Positions 48,227 to 58,357 are shown, counted from the first letter of the stretch. The stretch: 64,000 nucleotides of DNA from Azospirillum oryzae (GCF_900177515.1 NZ_FXAK01000007.1:2154501-2218500), one strand, 5' to 3'. Notes: generated by a model from the sequence alone, not told the origin. Numbers and translations: made by a program.

Positions 48227-50161
48227 ATGCGTATCCCGTCCGCACGGGCATCCCTGGTTTTCCTGCATGATCTGGTGATGACCGGGGTCGCCCTGGTCGT
48301 CGCCCTGTATCTGCGGGTGGGTGGCTCCGCCTTCGGTCTGTATTTCGATGCGCTGGTCATCGCGCTGCCGACGCTGGTCGGCATTTCGGCAGCCGTTTTC
48401 GTGCTGTTCGGGCTGTACCGCGGCATCTGGCGCTACGCCTCCATCCCCGATCTGATGCAGGTGGTGCGCGCCGTCACGGTGGCGGTGCTGTGCTTTGTGC
48501 TGGCGATGTTCCTGCTGACGCGCGCGGAGCTGCTGCCACGCTCCCTGCCGCCGATCCTGTGGCTGGTGCAGATGCTTCTGCTCGGCGGGCCGCGCTTCGC
48601 CTACCGCTTCATGAAGGACCGCCGCTTCAGCTGGGCCGAAGCGGTGGAGGGCGTGCCGCGCATTCCCGTCCTGCTGCTGGGCGTCGGCGACGCGGCGGAG
48701 CTGTTCATCCGCTCGCTCGACCAGCCGGGGCAGTCGGCCTACCGCGTCGTCGGCATCCTGGACGACAAGGGCCGGCGCATCGGCCATGCGGTGCGCGGCG
48801 TGCCGGTGCTGGGCGGCCCCGACGATCTCGAACAGGTGGTTCAGACGCTGGAGCGCAAGGGCGAACGGCCGCAGCGGCTGATCGTCACCAAGGGCAATGC
48901 CGAGCTGAAGGGATCGACCCTGCGCAGCCTGCTCGACCGGGCGGAGGCGCAGGGGCTCGTGATGTCCCGCCTGCCCAGCCTGACCGAGTTCAAATCGGCA
49001 CTCGGCGAAGGCAAGGGTGTGGAGGTGCGGCCCATCGCGCTGGAGGATCTGCTGGGACGGCCGCAGGCGGTGCTGGATCGCGGCGCCATCTCCGGGCTGA
49101 TCGGCGGGCGGCGGGTGATCGTCACCGGCGCCGGCGGCACCATCGGCAGCGAGTTGGTCCGCCAGATCGCCACGCTGGGGCCGGAGCGGCTGATCCTGCT
49201 CGATGCCGGGGAGTTCAACCTCTACAGCATCGAGATGGAGGTGCGGGAGAAATTCCCCGGCCTCGACACCCGCGCGGTGATCGCCGACGTGCGCGACCGC
49301 GACCGCGTCATGCGCCTGTTCCAGGACGAGCGCCCGGCCCTGGTCTTCCATGCCGCGGCGCTGAAGCATGTACCGCTGGTGGAGGCCAACCCGTGCGAGG
49401 GCGCGCTGACCAACGTCATCGGCACCCGCAACGTGGCGGACGCGGCGCGCGCCGCCGGCTGCCTCGCCATGGTGCTGATTTCCACCGACAAGGCGATCCG
49501 CCCGACCAGCGTGATGGGCGCGGCCAAGCGCTTCGCCGAGACCTATTGCCAGGCGCTGGACGTCCTGCCGCCGCGCGACGCGACGGAACAGGCCACCCGC
49601 TACATGACCGTGCGCTTCGGCAATGTGCTGGGCTCCTCCGGCTCGGTGGTGCCGCTGTTCACCCGCCAACTGGCGAATGGCGGCCCGCTGACCGTCACCC
49701 ATCCCGACATGCGCCGCTATTTCATGACGGTCCGCGAGGCGGTGGAGCTGGTGCTGCAGGCCTCCGCCCACGGCGCCACGCGCGCGGAGGACCGCGGCAA
49801 GATCCTGGTGCTGGATATGGGCGAGCCGGTGAAGATCGCCGATCTCGCCCGCCAGATGATCCGTCTGGCCGGCTACCGGCCCGGCGTCGACATCGAGATC
49901 GCCTATACCGGCCTGCGGCCCGGCGAGAAGCTGTTCGAGGAAATCCTGACCGCGGCGGAGGCGCCGAGCCGCACCGAGGCCGACGGCGTCTTCCTCGCCT
50001 CCCCCCGCCTGATCGACTATGCGCTGATCAACCGGGCCGTGGGGGAGCTGGAGGCGGCGGCGCGGGCCGGCGACGGCGAGCGGGTTCTGTCGATCCTGGG
50101 CACCGTGGTGCCCGATTTCCGTGCCGAGGCGGTGCTTCCGTCCGCCGCGACGCAGGCGTGA
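48227..50161 (+). CDS. UDP-HexNAc 4,6-dehydratase (WbpM/CapD/PglF family), membrane-bound
   Basis: 644 residues. Four N-terminal helices (about 10-120) are followed by a Rossmann-like CoA-binding region (VLLLGVGDAAELFIRSLD), then the dehydratase with TGAGGTIGSELVRQI at about 300-314 and STDKAIRPTSVMGAAKRFAE as the catalytic segment. ALKHVPLVEANPCEG is family-typical. It makes UDP-4-keto-6-deoxy-HexNAc for the glycan initiated by the neighbouring WbpL-like enzyme. Last gene of the cluster. Confidence 0.9.
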   Translation: MRIPSARASLVFLHDLVMTGVALVVALYLRVGGSAFGLYFDALVIALPTLVGISAAVFVLFGLYRGIWRYASIPDLMQVVRAVTVAVLCFVLAMFLLTRAELLPRSLPPILWLVQMLLLGGPRFAYRFMKDRRFSWAEAVEGVPRIPVLLLGVGDAAELFIRSLDQPGQSAYRVVGILDDKGRRIGHAVRGVPVLGGPDDLEQVVQTLERKGERPQRLIVTKGNAELKGSTLRSLLDRAEAQGLVMSRLPSLTEFKSALGEGKGVEVRPIALEDLLGRPQAVLDRGAISGLIGGRRVIVTGAGGTIGSELVRQIATLGPERLILLDAGEFNLYSIEMEVREKFPGLDTRAVIADVRDRDRVMRLFQDERPALVFHAAALKHVPLVEANPCEGALTNVIGTRNVADAARAAGCLAMVLISTDKAIRPTSVMGAAKRFAETYCQALDVLPPRDATEQATRYMTVRFGNVLGSSGSVVPLFTRQLANGGPLTVTHPDMRRYFMTVREAVELVLQASAHGATRAEDRGKILVLDMGEPVKIADLARQMIRLAGYRPGVDIEIAYTGLRPGEKLFEEILTAAEAPSRTEADGVFLASPRLIDYALINRAVGELEAAARAGDGERVLSILGTVVPDFRAEAVLPSAATQA

Positions 50162-50217
50162 GTCAGGCGCTTGTTCGGAGCGCGAAAAAAAGTGGGTCGC
50201 GGGGTGATTTTAAGCGC

Positions 50218-50246
50218 TTGCATCCCCCAAAGGCCTGTGGCATAAC
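50218..50246 (+). promoter_or_regulatory. Promoter of the tRNA-Thr pair
   Basis: -35 TTGCAT (50218-50223), 17-base spacer, -10 CATAAC (50241-50246), then the GC-rich CCGCGCC discriminator also seen at the tRNA-Lys promoter. It ends about 75 bases before the first tRNA-Thr. Confidence 0.5.
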
Positions 50247-50322
50247 CCGCGCCACTTCGGGGGGCGGCCAAGCCTGGACGCCTCACCCGGACGCATCGCC
50301 CCGGCGATGATCGGTTATCGGG

Positions 50323-50397
<75 letters not shown>

Positions 50398-50433
50398 TTC
50401 CTCCGATCCTGTGATCAGGCGTTCGTATCCGGC

Positions 50434-50508
<75 letters not shown>

Positions 50509-50630
50509 TTCCTCTTTAAAAAACTCTCTTAAAAATCAGCGCATCGCTTCCTTGACCTTGCCGCCGAAAGGCCGCAAGAAACGCGCGCTACCGCTTTGCG
50601 GTCGCGGGTTCGTTTCGGGAGGATGTCACC

Positions 50631-51710
50631 ATGGCCGGCAACAGCTTCGGCACGCTTTTCCGCTTCACCACCTGGGGCGAGAGCCACGGTCCGGCCATCG
50701 GCGTCGTCGTGGACGGCTGCCCGTCGCTGATCGACCTCGTCGCGGAAACCGACATCCAGCCCTGGATGGACAAGCGCCGTCCCGGCCAGTCGCGCTACAC
50801 CACCCAGCGCCAGGAACCCGACCAAGTGAAGATCCTGTCCGGCGTGTTCGAGGGCAAGACGACCGGCACGCCGATCTCGCTGCTGATCGAGAACACCGAC
50901 CAGCGGTCCAAGGACTACAGCGACATCGCCGGGAAATTCCGCCCCGGCCATGCCGACTACACCTACTGGCAGAAGTACGGCATCCGCGATTACCGCGGCG
51001 GCGGTCGCTCCTCGGCGCGGGAAACCGCCTGCCGGGTCGCCGCCGGCGCGGTGGCGCGCAAGGTGCTGGGCTCCGCCATCCAGGTGCGCGGCGCGCTGGT
51101 GCAGATCGGCCCGCACAGGATCGACCGCAGCCGCTGGGACTGGGCGGAGATCGACAACAACCCCTTCTTCTGCCCCGACCCGGTCGCGGCCACGCAATGG
51201 GCCGAGTATCTCGACGGCATCCGCAAGAGCGGCTCGTCGGTCGGCGCGGTGGTGGAACTGGTGGCATCCGGCGTTCCGGTGGGGCTGGGCGACCCGCTCT
51301 ATGACAAGCTGGACAGCGACCTCGCCTGCGCGATGATGACGATCAACGCGGTGAAGGGTGTGGAGATCGGCAACGGCTTCGCCGCCGCGGAACTGACCGG
51401 CGAGCTGAATGCCGACGAGATGCGCATGGGCGCCGACGGCCAGCCGCAGTTCCTGTCCAACAATGCCGGCGGCATCCTGGGCGGCATCTCCACCGGGCAG
51501 GACATCGTCCTGCGCTTCGCGGTGAAGCCGACCAGTTCGATCCTGACCCCGCGCCAGACGGTGGACACCGCCGGCAACGACACCGACATCCTGACCAAGG
51601 GCCGCCACGACCCCTGCGTCGGCATCCGTGCCGTCCCCGTGGGCGAGGCGATGATGGCCTGCGTGCTGGCCGACCATTTGCTGCGGCGGCGGGCGGAACG
51701 GCGGGAGTGA
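50631..51710 (+). CDS. aroC: Chorismate synthase
   Basis: FMN-dependent enzyme that converts EPSP to chorismate, ending the shikimate pathway. 359 residues. Signatures are [49 protein letters not shown] and, late, [17 protein letters not shown]. The ATG at 50631 follows GGAGG at about ten bases. It lies seven bases before the IalB-like gene, so the two are likely one transcript. Confidence 0.97.
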   Translation: MAGNSFGTLFRFTTWGESHGPAIGVVVDGCPSLIDLVAETDIQPWMDKRRPGQSRYTTQRQEPDQVKILSGVFEGKTTGTPISLLIENTDQRSKDYSDIAGKFRPGHADYTYWQKYGIRDYRGGGRSSARETACRVAAGAVARKVLGSAIQVRGALVQIGPHRIDRSRWDWAEIDNNPFFCPDPVAATQWAEYLDGIRKSGSSVGAVVELVASGVPVGLGDPLYDKLDSDLACAMMTINAVKGVEIGNGFAAAELTGELNADEMRMGADGQPQFLSNNAGGILGGISTGQDIVLRFAVKPTSSILTPRQTVDTAGNDTDILTKGRHDPCVGIRAVPVGEAMMACVLADHLLRRRAERRE

Positions 51711-51717
51711 CCACCCC

Positions 51718-52302
51718 ATGCCCGCCCGCCGCCACGGACAGCGCCTGATCCTCGCCCTGGCGATGCTGGCGGTCATCGCCCCTGGCGCCGCCCCGGCGGC
51801 TTCGGCGGCCGACAAGCCCTTCCAGGAGTTCGACGAGACCTTCAAGTCCTGGAAGCTCTACTGTCAGCTCTGGACCGGCACGCGGCAGGTGGAGTGCGAG
51901 TTGACCGCCCGCGGCACCAACGACCGCACCGCCCGGCTGGTCTGGCTGCGCTCCACCGAAAAATGGCGCGAGGGGCTGCGCTTCCGCGTGGCCGGCGAAT
52001 CACTGGACCTCGACAAGCTGGTGCGGGTCTGGGCCGACCGGGCGGTGTTCAAGCCCGATTCCCCCTGCAAGCCCTACCGGTTCGAGACCAACACCTGCGC
52101 CGTGACCGATCCCGACATCAACCGCCGCATGGTGGAGAAGATGGCGCCGGCCCCGGAAGTCTCCATCGTCGGCCAGTCGCCGGCCGGCGAGAAGACGGAG
52201 GTTCGTTTCCCCCTCGCCGGCTTCCGCGAGGCGCTGGAACGCAGCGACGCCATCCGGGCGATGGCGGGCAGATCATGGGCGACCAGACCTGATGGCGATT
52301 GA
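51718..52302 (+). CDS. Periplasmic invasion-associated locus B (IalB)-like protein
   Basis: 194 residues. A signal peptide (LILALAMLAVIAPGAAPAASAAD) ends near residue 31. The mature part begins FKSWKLYCQLWTGTRQVECELTA, the IalB pattern of a W-x-x-x-C plus second Cys, and a later Cys pair (SPCKPYRFETNTC) would form another disulfide. IalB-family proteins are common periplasmic proteins of unclear role in Alphaproteobacteria. It is probably co-transcribed with aroC. Confidence 0.65.
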   Translation: MPARRHGQRLILALAMLAVIAPGAAPAASAADKPFQEFDETFKSWKLYCQLWTGTRQVECELTARGTNDRTARLVWLRSTEKWREGLRFRVAGESLDLDKLVRVWADRAVFKPDSPCKPYRFETNTCAVTDPDINRRMVEKMAPAPEVSIVGQSPAGEKTEVRFPLAGFREALERSDAIRAMAGRSWATRPDGD

Positions 52303-52350
52303 TCCCTATATAGCCCTACCAGCGACAAGAACCGACGGATCCCCCGCCCA

Positions 52351-54507
52351 GTGACCGACAGCCATTTCCCCGGCAAGGACGCCATCCTCGCCTTCATCCG
52401 GTCCAGCACCACCCCGGTCGGCAAGCGCGAGATCGCCCGCGCCTTCAAGCTGTCCGGATCAGCCGACCGCGAGATGCTGAAGGATCTGCTGCGCGAATTG
52501 GAGGCCGACGGCGCGGTGGAGCGTGGCCGCAACAAGCGCATGGCCCCGCCGCAGGCCCTGCCGGCGGTCGCCGTGCTGCTGGTCACCGGCGCCGATGCGG
52601 ACGGCGAGTTGTCGGCCCGTCCGCTGACATGGACCGGCGAGGGCGACCCGCCGCGCATCTTCCTGCTGCCGGAAAAGAAGTCACGGGGTGAGGACAAGCC
52701 GCTGGCGGTCGGCGACACGCTGCTGGCGAAGCTCGCCCGCATCAACGACCGCCTCTATGAGGGCCGCGTCATCCGCCGGATAGACGGCGAGCGCGAGGGC
52801 CGCATCCTCGGCGTCTACCGGCCGAGCGCCGATGGCGGGCGCATCCACCCGACCGACCGCCGCCACAAGACCGAGTTCCTGGTGCTGCCGCCCAACCGCG
52901 GCGACGCCGAAGCGGGCGACCTCGTCTTCGCCGACATCCTGCCGGCCGGGCGCGCCGGCCAGCCGCAGGCCCGCGTAGTGGAGCGTCTCGGCTCCACCGA
53001 CGAGCCGCGCGCCTTCAGCCTGATCGCCATCCACGCCCACGGCATCCCCACCGCCTTCCCGCATGCCGCCTTGCGCGAGGCGGAACTGGCGGCGGTGCCG
53101 GCGCTGATGCAGCGCGAGGATCTGCGCGACATTCCGCTGGTGACCATTGACGGCGCCGATGCCCGCGACTTCGACGACGCGGTGTGGGCCGGGCCGGACA
53201 GCGACCCGGAGAATCCGGAAGGCTGGCACCTGATCGTCGCCATCGCCGATGTATCCTATTACGTACGCCCCGGATCGGCGCTGGACCGGACGGCGTACGA
53301 GCGCGGCAACTCGGTGTACTTCCCCGACCGCGTTGTGCCGATGCTGCCGGAAGCGCTGTCGAACGGGCTGTGTTCGCTCCGGCCGGGGGAGGATCGCGCC
53401 TGTCTGGCCTTCCACCTGTGGATCGACCGCAACGGTGTGCTGATCCGGCACCGGCTGGTCCGCGGACTCATGCGGTCGGCGGCACGGCTGACCTATGAAC
53501 AGGTGCAGGATTGCCACGAGGGCCGGCCGGACGAGGTGACGGCGCCGCTGGCCGACGGCGTCATTGCCCCGCTGTTCGGCGCCTACGCCCGGCTGGCCGC
53601 CGCCCGCGCCAAACGCGGCACGCTGGAACTGGACCTGCCCGAACGCCGGGTGCGGATCGACGAGCGCGGCCGGGTCGCCGAGATCGCCAAGCGCGACCGC
53701 CAAGACAGCCACAGGCTGATCGAGGAGTTCATGATCGCCGCCAACGTCGCGGCGGCGGAGGTGCTGGAAGGGCGCAGCATGCCCGGTCTCTACCGCATCC
53801 ACGACCGCCCCTCCATGGACAAGATGGAGGCGCTGCGCGGCTTTCTGGCGGAGATCGGCCATCCGCTGGTCAAGAGCGCCGACCTGACGCCCAACCACTT
53901 CACCCGCATCCTGCGCAAGGTGGAAGGCACATCGCACGCGCCGCTGGTCAGCGAGGTGATCCTGCGCGCCCAGGCCCAGGCCGCCTACAGCCCGGACAAC
54001 ATCGGCCATTTCGGGCTGGCGCTGCACCGCTACGCCCATTTCACCTCGCCGATCCGCCGCTATGCCGACCTGATCGTCCACCGGGCGCTGATCCGCACGC
54101 TGGGGCTGGGCGTCGGCGGGCTGGACGACGAGACGCTGGGCCGGCTGGCGGAGATCGGCGAGCATCTGTCCGGCACCGAACGCCGTGCCGCGGCGGCGGA
54201 ACGCGACGCGGTGGACCGCTACACCGCCGCCTTCCTGGCCGACCGGGTGGGGGAACGCTTCAGCGGCCGGATTTCCGGCGTCAGCCGCTTCGGGCTGTTC
54301 GTCCGGCTGGACGAAAGCGGCGCCGACGGGCTGATCCCGGCCAGCAGCCTGCCCGACGACAGGTACGATCACGACGAGGCCGCACACGCGCTGGTCGGAC
54401 AGCGTACGGGGCGGACCTACCGCCTCAGCAGCCCGGTCAAGGTGGTGCTGGTGGAGGCCGATCCGGTCAGCGGCAGCACGCTCTTCCGGCTGGCCGACTC
54501 AGGCTGA
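52351..54507 (+). CDS. rnr: Ribonuclease R
   Basis: Processive 3'-5' exoribonuclease, 718 residues with a GTG start at 52351. An N-terminal winged helix (KREIARAFKLSGSADREMLK) and cold-shock-like part precede the RNB catalytic domain, with TIDGADARDFDDAVW at about 265-279 supplying the metal-binding Asp residues. LYRIHDRPSMDKMEALRGFL and YAHFTSPIRRYADLIVHRAL follow. A C-terminal S1 domain (GRISGVSRFGLFVRLDESGADGLIP) ends the protein. Confidence 0.95.
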   Translation: MTDSHFPGKDAILAFIRSSTTPVGKREIARAFKLSGSADREMLKDLLRELEADGAVERGRNKRMAPPQALPAVAVLLVTGADADGELSARPLTWTGEGDPPRIFLLPEKKSRGEDKPLAVGDTLLAKLARINDRLYEGRVIRRIDGEREGRILGVYRPSADGGRIHPTDRRHKTEFLVLPPNRGDAEAGDLVFADILPAGRAGQPQARVVERLGSTDEPRAFSLIAIHAHGIPTAFPHAALREAELAAVPALMQREDLRDIPLVTIDGADARDFDDAVWAGPDSDPENPEGWHLIVAIADVSYYVRPGSALDRTAYERGNSVYFPDRVVPMLPEALSNGLCSLRPGEDRACLAFHLWIDRNGVLIRHRLVRGLMRSAARLTYEQVQDCHEGRPDEVTAPLADGVIAPLFGAYARLAAARAKRGTLELDLPERRVRIDERGRVAEIAKRDRQDSHRLIEEFMIAANVAAAEVLEGRSMPGLYRIHDRPSMDKMEALRGFLAEIGHPLVKSADLTPNHFTRILRKVEGTSHAPLVSEVILRAQAQAAYSPDNIGHFGLALHRYAHFTSPIRRYADLIVHRALIRTLGLGVGGLDDETLGRLAEIGEHLSGTERRAAAAERDAVDRYTAAFLADRVGERFSGRISGVSRFGLFVRLDESGADGLIPASSLPDDRYDHDEAAHALVGQRTGRTYRLSSPVKVVLVEADPVSGSTLFRLADSG

Positions 54508-54858
54508 CGACTCGGGGGACCGCTGACTCCGTTGCATAAAGGCAACGCTTAAGCAATGTGGCCGAATCGTGGCCCGGCCAAGCTTTGGCCACACCCCCAC
54601 CATACCAGCGTGACCTTGGCGACACAGAATCGGACAATCCGCGACATTGTGGTGCAGCCCGCAATTTTGTCCCGCCCGACCTCCTGAACGAAGGTGTATC
54701 TATCACCCATCCGGGATCGGCAACATCCTCGTCCGGTCCGGCTGCAGGAAAGGGAGGCCGCGGTTCGCCCCATGGCCCAGTTCGATCACAACCTGTGCGA
54801 TCACGGCGTGTGCGATCCGAATGCACCGCTCCGCGTTCTGCCTTTTCGAATCCCCGCG
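54508..54858. other. Intergenic region between rnr and the S41 protease (351 bp)
   Basis: No gene is convincing. GTTGC-ATAAAG-GCAAC (54531-54546) is a small hairpin just after rnr. GGCCAA-GCT-TTGGCC (54576-54590) is a short inverted repeat of possible operator type. The protease frame is open back to 54694, with an alternative ATG at 54772 behind AGGGAGG, but no signal peptide would result. Confidence 0.35.
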
Positions 54859-56439
54859 ATGTCGAACATGGCGCGCCGCCTGGGCCGTTCGCTCCGCCAT
54901 CTTGCGTTCCAGCTTCCCACCGCAGCCCTTTTCGCCACCACCGCCTTCGCCGGGCCGCCGCAGGTCGCGATCGCCTCGCCGCCGCCCCCGGTGACGGAGC
55001 AGGTCTTCAGCGTGGGGTTCGGCAAGATCGCCGAGGTCTATCTGGACCCGGTTTCCTTCGACCGGCTGGGAATGGACGGGCTGAAGGGCCTGAGCACCAT
55101 CGATCCGTCGGTGACTGTGGAGCAGACCGGCAACACCGTACGCCTGTACGTGTCGGGCGCGCTGGCGGCGGAGTATGGTGCCGCGGCGGACCGCGATGCC
55201 GCCGGCTGGGCGGTTCTGACCACCCGTGTCATCGACCGCGCCCGCAGCCATTCGCCGATCCTGGCGAAGGCGACGCCGGAACGCCTGTATCAGGTCGTCT
55301 TCGACGGCGTCACCGCCGACCTCGACGGCTATTCCCGCTATACCGGCGTCCAGCGCGCCAGCAACGAGCGCGCCCAGCGCGAAGGCTATGGCGGCGTCGG
55401 CATTTCGCTGGACAGCGCCGCCAACGGCCGCGTCACCGTGAACGACGTCATGCCGCACAGCCCGGCCGAGCGCGCCGGCATCGTCGGCGGCGACCTGCTG
55501 CTGGCCATCGACGGCGACCTGACGACGCGGATGACCGCCGCGGACATGCGCGAGCGTCTGCGCGGCCCCACCGGCACCCTGCTCACCCTCACCGTCGCCC
55601 GCGACGGCGCCGCGCCGCGCCGGCTGCCCCTGCGCCGCGAGCGGGTGGTGCCGAACACCGTCACCTATTCGCTGTCCGGCGACGTCGGCATCGTCAAGCT
55701 CGACCGCTTCAACGCCACCACGGCCTCCAGCCTGCGCTCGGCGGTGACCTCCATCCGGCAGGCGGCCGGCCCGACGCTGCAGGGCATGGTTCTTGACCTG
55801 CGCGGCAATCCGGGCGGGCTGCTCGACCAGGCGGTCGCGGTCGCCGACCTGTTCATCCGCCGCGGCCGGATCATCTCCACCGAAGGGCGCAATCCCGAAA
55901 GCCGCCAGCGCTTCGATGCCAATCCCGACGATTTGCTCGACGGGTTGCCGCTGGTGGTTCTGGTCGACGGCCGGTCCGCCTCCTCGGCCGAGGTGGTGGC
56001 GTCCGCACTGCAGGACTCCGGCCGCGCGGTGGTGGTGGGGGCGTCCAGCTACGGCAAGGGCAGCGTCCAGACAGTCAACCGCCTTCCCAATGACGGCGAG
56101 CTGTTCCTGACCTGGAGCCGCATCTACACGCCGGCCGGCTACACCCTGCATCGCCAGGGCGTACAGCCCACCGTCTGCACCAGCCGGGCCGGCCAGGCCG
56201 ATCCGGAGGCGCTGCTGTCCGACCTGCGCGAAGGGCGGCTGCGCCCGGCCCAGATCGCCAGCTGGCGGTCAAAGGCAGCCGACGACGAGCATGCGCTGAA
56301 CGCCCTGCGCGAAGCCTGCCCGTGGAAGGAGCATGAGCCGGAACTGGACCTGAAGGTCGCCATGCGGCTGCTGGCGGAGCCGGCGCTGTACCAGCGGGCG
56401 GTCGCCTCCGCGGTGGTCAACACCGTGGCGGAACGCTGA
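54859..56439 (+). CDS. S41 family C-terminal processing protease (CtpA-like)
   Basis: 526 residues from the ATG at 54859, chosen because it starts a proper signal peptide (ARRLGRSLRHLAFQLPTAALFATTAFA). A PDZ domain (GVGISLDSAANGRVTVNDV, SPAERAGIVGGDLLLAIDG) sits at about 175-250. The S41 domain has LDLRGNPGGLLDQAVAVADLF, the catalytic Ser near 375 in DGRSASSAEVVASAL and Lys400 in SYGKGSVQTV. Periplasmic; substrates unknown. Confidence 0.92.
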   Translation: MSNMARRLGRSLRHLAFQLPTAALFATTAFAGPPQVAIASPPPPVTEQVFSVGFGKIAEVYLDPVSFDRLGMDGLKGLSTIDPSVTVEQTGNTVRLYVSGALAAEYGAAADRDAAGWAVLTTRVIDRARSHSPILAKATPERLYQVVFDGVTADLDGYSRYTGVQRASNERAQREGYGGVGISLDSAANGRVTVNDVMPHSPAERAGIVGGDLLLAIDGDLTTRMTAADMRERLRGPTGTLLTLTVARDGAAPRRLPLRRERVVPNTVTYSLSGDVGIVKLDRFNATTASSLRSAVTSIRQAAGPTLQGMVLDLRGNPGGLLDQAVAVADLFIRRGRIISTEGRNPESRQRFDANPDDLLDGLPLVVLVDGRSASSAEVVASALQDSGRAVVVGASSYGKGSVQTVNRLPNDGELFLTWSRIYTPAGYTLHRQGVQPTVCTSRAGQADPEALLSDLREGRLRPAQIASWRSKAADDEHALNALREACPWKEHEPELDLKVAMRLLAEPALYQRAVASAVVNTVAER

Positions 56440-56516
56440 TCGGGCCAACGGGCGGCGTCGAAGCGGCTGGCGCTGTGGCAATTGCCGTCGGACGCCGATT
56501 TCACCGCCCATAACGC

Positions 56517-56544
56517 TTGACATTGCGGCGTCAGACGGTATTTT
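56517..56544 (+). promoter_or_regulatory. Promoter of rpmG
   Basis: -35 TTGACA (56517-56522, perfect consensus), 16-base spacer, -10 TATTTT (56539-56544). It lies 64 bases before the L33 start codon. Confidence 0.6.
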
Positions 56545-56607
56545 CCGCCGCTACGACGCCGCCCCGCCGGGCCGGCGGGGCACGGATTTTTTGTCGGGAT
56601 CGAGATC

Positions 56608-56775
56608 ATGGCCAAGCAGAACACCGTCCTCATCAAGCTGGTGAGCACGGCAGACACCGGTTTCTTCTACGTCAAGAAGAAGAACCCGAAGAAGACCACC
56701 GAGAAGCTGTCGTTCCGCAAGTACGACCCGGTGGCGCGCAAGCACGTCGAGTTCAAGGAAGCCAAGATCAAGTAA
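56608..56775 (+). CDS. rpmG: 50S ribosomal protein L33
   Basis: 55 residues, the standard L33 size. It starts [19 protein letters not shown], continues [22 protein letters not shown], and ends [10 protein letters not shown]. It lacks the CxxC zinc pairs, so it is the C-minus (zinc-independent) form. It is monocistronic, with a consensus promoter and a clear terminator. Confidence 0.97.
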   Translation: MAKQNTVLIKLVSTADTGFFYVKKKNPKKTTEKLSFRKYDPVARKHVEFKEAKIK

Positions 56776-56810
56776 GGCTTGTCCGACACTGAGCTGTGCT
56801 TCGAATGAAC

Positions 56811-56835
56811 AAGGCCGCCTTTCTGGCGGCCTTTT
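56811..56835 (+). terminator. Intrinsic terminator of rpmG
   Basis: AAGGCCGCC and GGCGGCCTT pair over TTTCT and are followed by TTCG and TTTT (56811-56841). It begins 35 bases after the stop codon. Confidence 0.85.
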
Positions 56836-57008
56836 CGTTTTTGGGCCAACGGCGCAAGCGCCACCCTGCATCCTCCACGCCTTGACTGATGCGGCGTCCT
56901 GTCGCAGCCGCTATTTGCGGTGACGGCCACACCACGGATGCATGCATTCCAAAAGAGGCGCTCCGGGTGGACACTCTCCGAAAGATTCGGTTTTCGGAGG
57001 GACCGCCC

Positions 57009-58328
57009 GTGCCCGACACACATCCCATCCAGAGCGCCGAGCCATCAGCCGCACCATCGGACGCTGAACGCCGGCAAACCCTCGCCACCCGCTTCCAGAA
57101 GGCGCGCGCCCGCACTGCGGAGTTGGTCGCCACCCTGTCGCCCGAAGACCTGATGGTGCAGACGGTGGCGGACGGCGCGCCAGCGAAATGGCACCTCGCC
57201 CACACCAGTTGGCTGTTTGAGGTCGCGGTGCTGATCCCCTTCAGCCCCGGCTACCGGCCGGCCGACCCGGCCTTCCTCGACCTGTTCGCTGCCCGCACCG
57301 ATGGCGGCCCTGCGCCTCCCCGCGTGCTGTCGCGCCCGACGGCGGCCGAGATCATGCGCCACCGCGACCAGATCAACGGCGCGGTGCTGCATCTGATCGA
57401 CGCGCTGGACGAGTCGCTGTGGGATGCCGCCGAATCGGCGCTGATGATGGCCATCGCCCATGAACGGCGCCACCAGGAGCGGATGCTGCTGCACATCAAG
57501 CATGCCCTGTGGTGCAACCCGCTGCGTCCCGCCTATGAACAGGCGCCGGACCACCCGCATCTCGGCGCCCCGCCGGACGGCTGGCTGGAGCAGCCCGGCG
57601 GGCTCGTCGAGATTGGCAGGCCGACGCCGCTGCCGGGATTCGACCACGAGGGACCGCGCCATCGCGTCTGGCTGGAGCCCTACCGGCTGGCCGCCCGCCC
57701 GGTCACCTGCGGGGAGTTCCTGGCCTTCATCGAGGCCGGCGGATACAGCGACCGTTCGCTGTGGCTGACCGATGGATGGGAGACCGCCAAGGCGGAAGGC
57801 TGGAGCGCCCCGCTCTATTGGGAGCGCGGCGGCTTCGGGTCCGGTGCCCGCTGGCAGGTCTTCACCCTTTACGGCATGCAGCCGCTCGACCCCGACGAGC
57901 CGGTCTGCCATGTCAGCTGGTACGAGGCCGACGCCTACGCCCGCTGGACCGGCAAGCGCCTGCCGCGGGAAGCGGAGTGGGAGGCGGTCGCCGCCGGCTG
58001 CGACAGCATGGGCAATCTGCTTGGCACCGGCCATCGCCACCCCCGCGCCGGGACCTGCCACGGCACCGGTCCCTGGCAGATGTGCGGGGACGTGTGGGAA
58101 TGGACCGGCGACGCCTTCCTGACATATCCCGGCTACCGCAGTCCCCACGGGGCGGACAAGACCGTCCCGGACGAGGCGTTCAACGGGCGGCTTGCCAGCA
58201 ACCGCATGGTCCTGCGCGGGGGCAGTTGCCTGACGCCCTTCGACCATGCCGGCCCCTGGACGCGACACTATCTGCGGCCGGAGACCCGGCTGTCGGTCAG
58301 TGGGTTCCGGCTGGCGGAGGATGCCTAG
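57009..58328 (+). CDS. egtB: EgtB-type sulfoxide synthase (ergothioneine pathway)
   Basis: Non-haem iron enzyme joining trimethylhistidine to a cysteine-containing thiol. 439 residues with a GTG start at 57009 behind GGAGG. The DinB domain has KWHLAHTSWLFE (60-71) and HERRHQERM (from His151), which hold the iron His ligands. The FGE-sulfatase domain has GPRHRVWLEPYRLAARPVTCGEFL, CHVSWYEADAYARWTGKRLPREAEWE and MVLRGGSC. egtD, the usual neighbour, is not in this window. Its stop TAG abuts an IS630-type element. An OvoA-like sulfoxide synthase is the alternative. Confidence 0.85.
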   Translation: MPDTHPIQSAEPSAAPSDAERRQTLATRFQKARARTAELVATLSPEDLMVQTVADGAPAKWHLAHTSWLFEVAVLIPFSPGYRPADPAFLDLFAARTDGGPAPPRVLSRPTAAEIMRHRDQINGAVLHLIDALDESLWDAAESALMMAIAHERRHQERMLLHIKHALWCNPLRPAYEQAPDHPHLGAPPDGWLEQPGGLVEIGRPTPLPGFDHEGPRHRVWLEPYRLAARPVTCGEFLAFIEAGGYSDRSLWLTDGWETAKAEGWSAPLYWERGGFGSGARWQVFTLYGMQPLDPDEPVCHVSWYEADAYARWTGKRLPREAEWEAVAAGCDSMGNLLGTGHRHPRAGTCHGTGPWQMCGDVWEWTGDAFLTYPGYRSPHGADKTVPDEAFNGRLASNRMVLRGGSCLTPFDHAGPWTRHYLRPETRLSVSGFRLAEDA

Positions 58329-58357
58329 TGGTCCGTGCCGAACGGACAGTTACGTTC
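58328..58357 (+). repeat. Left terminal inverted repeat of the IS630-type unit
   Basis: Begins GTGGTCCGTGCCGAACGGAC directly after the TA of the egtB stop codon. Its partner is 60627-60656 in inverse orientation. Confidence 0.75.
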
